Notes under the pieces: generated by a model
Told to the model about the DNA's origin: nothing
Seen by the model: only the letters and a program-made list of their open reading frames with translations
The model's database searches: none
Program-made: the position numbers and the translations under genes
Source of the DNA: Candidatus Enterococcus myersii
GTDB lineage: Bacteria; Bacillota; Bacilli; Lactobacillales; Enterococcaceae
Assembly (NCBI RefSeq): GCF_017316025.1
Contig: NZ_JAFLVT010000007.1
Location: 51,626 to 115,625, forward strand
Length of the DNA stretch: 64,000 nt
Direction: 5' to 3'
Part shown: positions 57,832 to 64,000 of the stretch, piece after piece
How positions within the stretch are numbered: the first letter of the stretch is position 1
Layout: each line of letters begins with the position of its first letter

Positions 57832-60339
57832 CTATGCGTTTTTGCCGTGGCAATTTTTATACTTTTTACCGCTGCCGCAAGGACATGGATCGTTACGTCC
57901 AACTTTTTTAACTTGTTGTGGTTTTTGCGGTTTTACTTCTTCTTCTTGTTCCGCTTGACCTTGTGCAACTTGCTCTCGTTGCACATTTTGACGAATCTCA
58001 GCCTTCATAAACAGACGTGTCACTTCGTATTCAATTGCCCCCACCATATCTTCAAACATCGTATAGCCTTCAGTTTGATATTCTACGAGTGGATTGTTTT
58101 GTCCGTAAGCCCGCAGGCCAATGGATTGACGCAATTGATCCATCGCATCGATATGGTCTGTCCATTTAGAGTCAACTACTCGCAAGATAACAACTTTTTC
58201 AAACTCCAATAATTGTTCTTGACTATTTAATTGCTCTTTCTTTTGATCAAAAATAGCTTGTGCTTTCTCCATTAAGAAAGTTTTCATTTCTTCGGGTGAT
58301 TTATTTTCCAGATCAGCCACTGCGATACTATCTTCGTGAACAATGGCGTTACCTGCAAAATCAACAATCCCAGCTAAATTCCATTGACTCTTATCTTCAA
58401 CTTGAGTATGCGCATCTACGACACGGCTAATCGTACGTTTCACCATGTTCATTAGCGTTTGTGACAAGTCCTTTTCTTCCATAATTACTTCTTGTCGTTG
58501 ACCGTAAATAACTTCACGTTGTTCCCGCATTACATCGTCATATTGCAAGACATTTTTACGAGTATCGTAGTTATTACCTTCAACCCGTTTTTGTGCTGAT
58601 TCCACTTGTTTAGTCAACATTTTACTTTGAATAACTTGATCTTCTTCATCCAAGTTCATACGTTCCATAAAGGCCTTAATTCGTTCAGAACCAAAACGTT
58701 TCATCAAATCATCTTCAAGGGATAAATAAAATTGTGAAACCCCTGGATCCCCTTGACGACCTGAACGGCCACGTAATTGGTTATCAATCCGGCGTGATTC
58801 ATGGCGTTCAGTACCGACAACAGCTAAACCGCCTAATTCTGCCACACCTAAACCTAATTTAATATCCGTACCACGACCAGCCATGTTGGTTGCAATTGTG
58901 ACTGCACCTTTTTGTCCGGCATTTAAAATAATTTCCGCTTCTTTAAAGTGGTTCTTAGCATTCAAGACTTCATGGGGAACTTTTTCTTTATCTAACATGT
59001 TAGATAACAATTCTGATGTTTCAACGGCAACGGTACCAACTAATACAGGTTGTCCCTTACGGTAACGTTCTTTAATGTCTTTAACAACTGCATCGAATTT
59101 AGAATGTAGCGTTGGATAAAGCAAATCAGCTCGATCATCACGAATTACCGGTTGGTTAGTTGGAATTTGGATAACTTGCATGTTGTAGATTTCCCGGAAT
59201 TCTTCTTCTTCGGTTTTGGCTGTACCTGTCATCCCGGCTAATTTTTTATACATCCGGAAATAGTTTTGGAAGGTAATGGTTGCCATTGTTTTTGTTTCAT
59301 CTTCAATTTCAACGCCTTCTTTAGCTTCAATCGCTTGGTGTAAGCCATCAGAATACCGACGTCCATCCATAATCCGCCCTGTAAATTGGTCAACGATTAA
59401 AACTTTTCCTTCTTGTACCACATAATCAAAGTCGCGAATCATAATGAAATTAGCGCGTAATGCATTATCTAAGTGATGTGTTAAGGCTGTATTTTCAATA
59501 TCATAAAGATTTTTTAGACCAAAGTTTTCTTCAGCTTTTTCAATCCCAGCTTCTGTTAACCCAATTGTCTTAGACTGAATATCAATCTTATAATCTTCCT
59601 CTTCTTTCAAGCGTTTGACAAAGTTATCAGCGCGCGTATAAAGTGCGGTTGATTTTTCAGCTTGTCCAGAAATAATCAACGGTGTTCTAGCTTCATCGAC
59701 TAAAATCGAGTCCACTTCATCGACAACAGCATAATTTAGTGGTCGTTGCACCATTTGATTGCGATAAACTACCATATTGTCTCGCAAATAGTCAAAACCT
59801 AATTCATTATTCGTTGAGTACGTGATATCACAAGCATAGGCAGCCCGTTTTTCCTCTGGTGTTTTAGAGTTGATGTTTAAACCAACCGTCATCCCAAGAA
59901 AATTGTACAATTCGCCCATTTCCTGCGAGTCACGAGTGGCTAAGTATTCGTTAACTGTTACCACATGTACCCCTTCGCCGCTTAGGGCGTTTAGGTAGAC
60001 GGGCATTGTTGCAGTCAATGTTTTCCCTTCACCAGTTCGCATTTCAGAAATATTACCATCGTGTAAAACAATCCCCCCCATTAATTGAACATGGTAAGGA
60101 TAAAGCCCCAAGACCCGTTTTGCAGCTTCACGTACAACTGCAAACGCCTCTGGTAATAGCTGATCTAGCGTTTCACCTTTTTGATAGCGTCCGCGAAATT
60201 CATCGGTTTTTTCTTTTAACTGAAGATCAGATAATGCCGCCATTTTTTCGGCAAACGTTTCGACCTCATTGGCAATTTTATCCAACCGTTTTAATTCTTT
60301 TTTATCATTTTCAATTAACTTACGTATAAAGTTGGCCAT
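57832..60339 (-). CDS. secA: Preprotein translocase ATPase SecA
   Basis: An 835-residue Sec motor driving proteins through SecYEG. Walker [15 protein letters not shown] (about 101-113), DEAD-type Walker [13 protein letters not shown], helicase motif GRGTDIKLG and [11 protein letters not shown], and the C-terminal zinc motif [14 protein letters not shown]. The conserved start MANFIRK is at 60339; an in-frame ATG at 60408 would add 23 unconserved residues. A roughly 40-residue Gln/Glu-rich linker precedes the zinc motif. Confidence 0.96.
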   Translation of the reverse strand: MANFIRKLIENDKKELKRLDKIANEVETFAEKMAALSDLQLKEKTDEFRGRYQKGETLDQLLPEAFAVVREAAKRVLGLYPYHVQLMGGIVLHDGNISEMRTGEGKTLTATMPVYLNALSGEGVHVVTVNEYLATRDSQEMGELYNFLGMTVGLNINSKTPEEKRAAYACDITYSTNNELGFDYLRDNMVVYRNQMVQRPLNYAVVDEVDSILVDEARTPLIISGQAEKSTALYTRADNFVKRLKEEEDYKIDIQSKTIGLTEAGIEKAEENFGLKNLYDIENTALTHHLDNALRANFIMIRDFDYVVQEGKVLIVDQFTGRIMDGRRYSDGLHQAIEAKEGVEIEDETKTMATITFQNYFRMYKKLAGMTGTAKTEEEEFREIYNMQVIQIPTNQPVIRDDRADLLYPTLHSKFDAVVKDIKERYRKGQPVLVGTVAVETSELLSNMLDKEKVPHEVLNAKNHFKEAEIILNAGQKGAVTIATNMAGRGTDIKLGLGVAELGGLAVVGTERHESRRIDNQLRGRSGRQGDPGVSQFYLSLEDDLMKRFGSERIKAFMERMNLDEEDQVIQSKMLTKQVESAQKRVEGNNYDTRKNVLQYDDVMREQREVIYGQRQEVIMEEKDLSQTLMNMVKRTISRVVDAHTQVEDKSQWNLAGIVDFAGNAIVHEDSIAVADLENKSPEEMKTFLMEKAQAIFDQKKEQLNSQEQLLEFEKVVILRVVDSKWTDHIDAMDQLRQSIGLRAYGQNNPLVEYQTEGYTMFEDMVGAIEYEVTRLFMKAEIRQNVQREQVAQGQAEQEEEVKPQKPQQVKKVGRNDPCPCGSGKKYKNCHGKNA

Positions 60340-60549
60340 TAGTGAATAATTCCCCTTCTTTGCATCAATTCTCGTTTCAATTAGAAACTCTCCCATATAT
60401 TTTAGCATTAAGTTGAAACAAATGAAATACTTAGCATTAGAATCAAGAAGCTTTACTCTAATTTATTATTTTATCTTTTTTAAATAAGGAAAATAAGACA
60501 AAATATGAGAAGATATTTAACCTTTTATTTTTCGTAATCAAGCTTTTAG

Positions 60550-60579
60550 GTGAAATTTATTTTTATTTCACGCTATAAT
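60550..60579 (+). promoter_or_regulatory. Promoter with overlapping inverted repeat upstream of the 165-residue membrane protein
   Basis: TATAAT (60574-60579) with a weak -35 TGAAAT (60551-60556; spacer 17). A GTGAAAT / ATTTCAC inverted repeat (60550-60571, 8-nt spacer) covers the -35 and spacer, placed like an operator. The 320-base gap 60340-60659 also carries a hairpin at 60602-60622; I see nothing else. Confidence 0.5.
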
Positions 60580-60601
60580 AAAGTTTGTGAAAGCCTATTT
60601 T

Positions 60602-60622
60602 GCTTATTTTACAAAAATAAGC
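60602..60622 (+). other. Leader hairpin
   Basis: GCTTATTTT / AAAATAAGC, a 9-bp perfect stem with a 3-nt loop, 16-35 nt after the predicted transcription start and 38 nt before the GTG. It could affect mRNA stability or be a weak pausing signal. Confidence 0.55.
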
Positions 60623-60659
60623 TTACATGCTAAAACCAAACCAAAAGGAGTGAATTGTT

Positions 60660-61157
60660 GTGGCTGAAAAAATTTACGCTATCTTAACGTTTTGCGGAGT
60701 TTGGTTACTTTATGTTTTTCCTTTGTACCAAGGAGCCTTAGAGTTATCTGAACCTAACAAAATGCTAAAGAGATTTCAAAAAAGCGGGCATAAATATCCC
60801 AAAGTATCCCCTTGGTATTGGCTTTTTCCCCCTTTAAAAATTCACAAAGAAAAAATCCGAGGCATAAAAATGTTGCGGGATAATATCAGCAGCAAAAAAG
60901 AAATGGATCGACTTTTTCGTTATTTCAACAAGGCGGTAGCTTGGTATTACATCGCTATTGCTGGGGTGCTAAATGGGATTGTTGCGACCCATGAACTATT
61001 CGCTGTGTTTTCTTTACAAGAGCATTTCATCTCCATGATTGTCTTTGACTGTATTTTAATTTTAGCAGGTCTTTACCATGTTCATTATCGTTTAAATGAT
61101 GCCCGGAAAAATCGGCTATTAACCAAAATTTTTCAAAGTGAAAAATATAACGAATAA
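60660..61157 (+). CDS. Membrane protein of unknown function
   Basis: A 165-residue protein starting at GTG 9 nt after AAGGAG. Three hydrophobic segments: IYAILTFCGVWLLYVF (4-20), VAWYYIAIAGVLNGIV (about 93-110) and MIVFDCILILAGLYHVHY (about 125-143), with a basic loop between the first two (KMLKRFQKSGHKYPK) and a basic tail. I do not recognise a family. It is isolated between divergent secA and convergent hpf, with its own promoter, operator-like repeat and a shared terminator. Confidence 0.75.
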   Translation: MAEKIYAILTFCGVWLLYVFPLYQGALELSEPNKMLKRFQKSGHKYPKVSPWYWLFPPLKIHKEKIRGIKMLRDNISSKKEMDRLFRYFNKAVAWYYIAIAGVLNGIVATHELFAVFSLQEHFISMIVFDCILILAGLYHVHYRLNDARKNRLLTKIFQSEKYNE

Positions 61158-61193
61158 AAAAGCGAGTAACGAAATTCCCCAAAAAGCAAAAAT

Positions 61194-61244
61194 AAAAAAG
61201 GTTCAAGCTAGACGACTTAAGACGCCTGGCTTGAACCTTTTTTT
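61194..61244. terminator. Bidirectional terminator between the membrane protein gene and hpf
   Basis: AAAAAAGGTTCAAGC / GCTTGAACCTTTTTTT with a 20-nt loop; A/T runs on both sides. Confidence 0.88.
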
Positions 61245-61249
61245 ATTTT

Positions 61250-61804
61250 TTAGTTTGTTTCAATTAAACCGTATTTACCATCTTTACGGCGGTAAACGAT
61301 GCTAGTGCCATTGGTTTCAGCATCTTCAAAAATAAAGAAGTTATGTCCCAACATATTCATTTGTAAAACAGCTTCTTCACTGTCCATTGGTTTTAATGAT
61401 AAGCGTTTGGTGCGGACGATATCTAATGCTGCTTCTGTTTCATCGTCACCTGCTTCATTGTTAAATAAAACCGCTGCTTCTGCTGCAGGAACTGCTGTTT
61501 CACGAGATTTACGATTGATTTTTGTTTTGAATTTACGAATTTGACGTTCTAGTTTATCAACGACCAAATCGATACTTGCATATAAATCTGGTGAAGTTTC
61601 TTCTGCGCGCAATACCAAATATGGTAGTGGGATTGTCACTTCCACTTTCGCTGTTTTTTCAGTATAAACCTTTAAGTTCACATGAGCCGTTGCATCGGGC
61701 GCATCTGTAAAGTAACGCTCCAACTTACCGACTTTTTTCTCTACATAATCGCGAATAGCTTCTGTAACTTCAATATTTTCTCCGCGTACATTGTATCTAA
61801 ACAT
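61250..61804 (-). CDS. hpf: Ribosome hibernation promoting factor, long form
   Basis: A 184-residue long-type HPF: an N-terminal S30AE domain ([24 protein letters not shown], about 1-100) that occupies the tRNA/mRNA channel of the 30S subunit, a linker, and a C-terminal dimerisation domain (about 125-184, [20 protein letters not shown]) that makes 100S ribosome dimers in stationary phase. The promoter and a terminal leader hairpin lie upstream at 61833-61903. Confidence 0.95.
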   Translation of the reverse strand: MFRYNVRGENIEVTEAIRDYVEKKVGKLERYFTDAPDATAHVNLKVYTEKTAKVEVTIPLPYLVLRAEETSPDLYASIDLVVDKLERQIRKFKTKINRKSRETAVPAAEAAVLFNNEAGDDETEAALDIVRTKRLSLKPMDSEEAVLQMNMLGHNFFIFEDAETNGTSIVYRRKDGKYGLIETN

Positions 61805-61832
61805 AACAATTGCCCCTTTCGTCTACCACTAA

Positions 61833-61865
61833 AGAAGGTAAAAGGACCACTCTTTTGCCTTCTTC
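61833..61865 (-). other. 5'-end stem-loop of the hpf mRNA
   Basis: On the minus strand AAGAAGG-c-AAAAG pairs with CTTTT-a-CCTTCTT around a 7-nt loop, a 12-bp stem with one mismatch, beginning at or within 5 nt of the predicted start. A terminal hairpin can protect mRNA from 5'-dependent RNases, which would suit a stationary-phase transcript. Confidence 0.55.
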
Positions 61866-61874
61866 TTACTATTA

Positions 61875-61903
61875 TTATAGCGAACTCTAACCTATTTGCA
61901 AAG
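61875..61903 (-). promoter_or_regulatory. Promoter of hpf
   Basis: Minus strand TTTGCA (61898-61903), 17-bp spacer, TATAAT (61875-61880). The leader to the ATG is about 64 nt. Confidence 0.65.
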
Positions 61904-61962
61904 TTAAACGCTAACAAATTCATGAATTTCTCAAATCTATTCATGACGCCTAACATAAGGCT

Positions 61963-62643
61963 TTAACGTGCCAATGTAAAAGTTGCAACGGCCTTTGCAT
62001 TGTGGGCGTATAAAAGTGCTACACCATGGTAAAGCGTACGTCCTGTCGTATAAACATCGTCTACTAACAAAAATTTACGTCCTGAAATTATCACATCTTT
62101 TTTGATAATATAAGGTTGTTTTAAACCCAGCCGTTCCGTTCTTTTTTTACTTGCTTGCGGAGGATCGTGTTGTTTACGAATTAAAATATTTTCATAAGTA
62201 ATCCCAGCAGCTTTCAATAGTTCTTCTGCTTGATTAAAGCCACGCTCTTTTTGACGTTCTTTTGATAACGGCAACGGAACAATAATAAAGCCACGATACC
62301 TCTTTAGTGCTTGCTTTACCGATAAAGAAAACGTGTGACACAATGGATAATCCCCTTCAAATTTATAGCGATACAGCCAGTCTTTAAAAGCATCATTATA
62401 GTGATAAAGTGCTTGGTGATAAAGAACAAAGTCAGGATACATTTTTCGCCATTTTTGACAATCTTGGCAAAGTTTATCGCAATTTGGACGCATGCACCCT
62501 TCACAGGCGCGCTTGGCTTCAATTTTTTGAAAGCGAGCCAGACAGTCTTCGCATAATTCTTCATTTGCAAGTAACCAAGGAAAGATGATTTCTTGTATCA
62601 AAAGATTACGGCTAATTTTTTGCTGACAATTACTACATTTCAT
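61963..62643 (-). CDS. comFC: ComFC-family phosphoribosyltransferase-like competence protein
   Basis: A 226-residue ComF/GntX-family protein: an N-terminal zinc region with six cysteine positions (CSNC, CEDC, CEGC, CDKLCQDC) and a C-terminal phosphoribosyltransferase-like domain (VPLPLSKERQKERGFNQAEE; PRPP-loop FLLVDDVYTTGRTL). Needed with ComFA for DNA uptake in competent Firmicutes. It overlaps comFA by 11 nt. Confidence 0.92.
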   Translation of the reverse strand: MKCSNCQQKISRNLLIQEIIFPWLLANEELCEDCLARFQKIEAKRACEGCMRPNCDKLCQDCQKWRKMYPDFVLYHQALYHYNDAFKDWLYRYKFEGDYPLCHTFSLSVKQALKRYRGFIIVPLPLSKERQKERGFNQAEELLKAAGITYENILIRKQHDPPQASKKRTERLGLKQPYIIKKDVIISGRKFLLVDDVYTTGRTLYHGVALLYAHNAKAVATFTLAR

Positions 62644-63943
62644 TAAGCAACCCTGCCTTTTTTGCTTGCTGATTCAAGTTTTTAGTTGTTTGAAGCGTTT
62701 TTCTGATTGCGTTTGTCATTTGCGTAAAATAAAAAACGACCTCGCTATTTGAAAAATCACCTTTACGATCCGCTCTTCCAGCAATCTGTAAGAGGGTAGC
62801 TTGGGTAAAAATTAGATGATCTGCACCAAAAACCAAAACGGAAACATTGGCAAAGGTCACACCGCGTTCCATGACAGTCGAACAGCAAAAAATTTGAAAT
62901 TTATTTTGTCGCATACGTTTTACTTTTGTTTGGCGCTCACAATCTGCCGCATGCACACTGCCAACAGCGACGTTGCCTAATTCCATTTTGAGAAATTTTT
63001 CCATGGCCAACACTTGCTGTACTGTGGCGCAAAATAAGAGTAAGTGATTGTGTTGTAATAATTGCATCACTTGACTTAAAAACTTCTTTTTAATTCGGTA
63101 GGATAGTGGTAATTTTTGTGTCTTGATTCTTATTAGTTTTGGAAGAGGTAACTGGCGACGATGAAATCGTGCAGGTAGACAAAATAACCCCCCTGTCTTT
63201 TGAGCAACTTTAATTTCAGTTTCACTAGGGGTCGCACTTAAAAAGACACAAGAACCTGTTTTGTGTAAGGCATTGTTTACAGCAAAATGTAGTCTCTGAT
63301 CACCAGCGTAAGGAAAGGCATCAATTTCATCAACGACAATCAAATGAAATGCTGCTTTAAAGTAGAGTAATTGGTGGGTCGTACAAACCAAAAGCGAAGT
63401 TGGCTGATAGGGTTTAGCACCATAATGACGCAACCCGATTTCAAGCTTTGGAAATACAGCTTGCAAACGAGGCTGAATTTCACAACAGACATCAACACGC
63501 GGACTACAAAATGCCACACTCAGGCCTTTAGCTAAACAATAATGAAGTAATTCAAATAACATTTCGGTTTTACCGGCTCCAGTGACTGCATAAACTAAAC
63601 TGGCTCGCTGTTGTTTAAAATTTTCTACTAATCCTTGACTGATTTTTTTCTGCGCAGCAGTCAGTTGTCCGCAAAAAATCAAGTCTACTGTCTTTTTTTT
63701 CGGGTTTGCTAGTGGCAGCACACCTAAATAATGGCTAGAAGTAACGCGACCAAATGCCATACACGCACGGCAGTAATAACGGCCATCGGGCAATTGATTT
63801 TCTGATTTTAAAAATTTAGTATTGCAGCGACGACAACGTAAAAAAACTCCATCAACTGTAATCGCCTTTTGAAAAGACAGTGCTGAGTTTTTTCTTACTT
63901 CTGCTTTTGTTACTAAGTACTGATAGCCAGTATAAAATTCCAT
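62633..63943 (-). CDS. comFA: ComFA, DEAD-like ATPase for DNA uptake
   Basis: A 436-residue superfamily 2 helicase-like ATPase: an N-terminal zinc-finger (Cys37, Cys40, Cys58, Cys61), Walker A VTGAGKTEML (about 120-129), Walker B DEID in VVDEIDAFPY, motif III FLSATPSE and motif VI QIAGRADRKGD. It drives translocation of single-stranded DNA in competence. GAGGTGA precedes the ATG at 63943. The gene is intact, with no frameshift. The remaining 57 bases to the window end are noncoding as far as visible. Confidence 0.92.
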   Translation of the reverse strand: MEFYTGYQYLVTKAEVRKNSALSFQKAITVDGVFLRCRRCNTKFLKSENQLPDGRYYCRACMAFGRVTSSHYLGVLPLANPKKKTVDLIFCGQLTAAQKKISQGLVENFKQQRASLVYAVTGAGKTEMLFELLHYCLAKGLSVAFCSPRVDVCCEIQPRLQAVFPKLEIGLRHYGAKPYQPTSLLVCTTHQLLYFKAAFHLIVVDEIDAFPYAGDQRLHFAVNNALHKTGSCVFLSATPSETEIKVAQKTGGLFCLPARFHRRQLPLPKLIRIKTQKLPLSYRIKKKFLSQVMQLLQHNHLLLFCATVQQVLAMEKFLKMELGNVAVGSVHAADCERQTKVKRMRQNKFQIFCCSTVMERGVTFANVSVLVFGADHLIFTQATLLQIAGRADRKGDFSNSEVVFYFTQMTNAIRKTLQTTKNLNQQAKKAGLLNEM

Positions 63944-64000
63944 TTTTTTTCACCTCAAAAATAGGTACGCAGAAAGGATAAAAAAAGGTGAACCAAACGT

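Noticed and set aside
60340..60408. N-terminal extension of SecA or a secM-like upstream peptide
   Set aside because: The extension is in frame with SecA and unconserved; the conserved MANFIRK start with a nearby GAAGGGG is more likely.

Overview
The window reads as a chromosomal segment of a low-GC lactic acid bacterium of the Enterococcus/Vagococcus/Tetragenococcus group. The basis is the protein families together with gene blocks recalled from Enterococcus faecalis: pbpF-ccpA-pepQ, hprK-lgt-gpsA-galU, liaXYZ, pstS-pstCABB-phoU, ftsE-ftsX-prfB-secA-hpf-comFC-comFA, and zur next to the PPDK-regulator gene. I cannot name the species. No rRNA, tRNA, CRISPR array, insertion sequence or prophage was found. 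Coding density is high, and most transcription units end in a recognisable intrinsic terminator.

Layout. 1-2345: rpsU-yqeY, zur with its operator, and the PEP-synthesis regulator ppsR. 2355-7896: amino-acid synthesis, with metY-metAA (methionine by direct sulfhydrylation of O-acetylhomoserine) and hom-thrC-thrB (threonine). 8079-11352: pgcA followed by a CzrA-like ArsR regulator, then trxB. 11556-20341: a beta-glucoside locus with a GH4 and two tandem GH1 phospho-beta-glucosidases, an RpiR regulator with its operators, a PTS EIIBCA, and a LicT antiterminator whose leader holds a full promoter/cre/RAT/terminator switch. 20383-27021: a heterodimeric ABC exporter, yneF, ndk, nfo and an AEC permease. 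27233-32251: pbpF, ccpA, pepQ. 32494-37739: envelope and sugar-nucleotide genes (ytxH-like, DUF948, galU, gpsA, lgt) and hprK. 37814-43417: citrate synthase, aconitase and isocitrate dehydrogenase, giving citrate to 2-oxoglutarate and so glutamate carbon. 43440-45791: liaXYZ, the daptomycin/antimicrobial-peptide response module. 45875-52801: an MFS exporter and the phosphate uptake genes. 52802-53299: a gene-free stretch with a well-formed small RNA candidate. 53300-63943: cardiolipin synthase, ftsEX, prfB with its programmed frameshift, secA, a small membrane protein, hpf, comFC and comFA.

How the genes work together. Carbon control runs through the window: ccpA and hprK, which provide the CcpA/HPr-Ser-P system, lie here together with candidate CcpA (cre) sites at the beta-glucoside operons, ndk, citZ and ccpA-pepQ. 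A second theme is the cell envelope: pbpF, lgt, cls, liaXYZ, ftsEX and galU. The most notable unexplained signals are the structured C-rich small RNA between pstS and cls, an adjacent hairpin-rich element, a perfect 32-bp inverted repeat that begins inside the pbpF coding region, and a transcription-start hairpin in the hpf leader.
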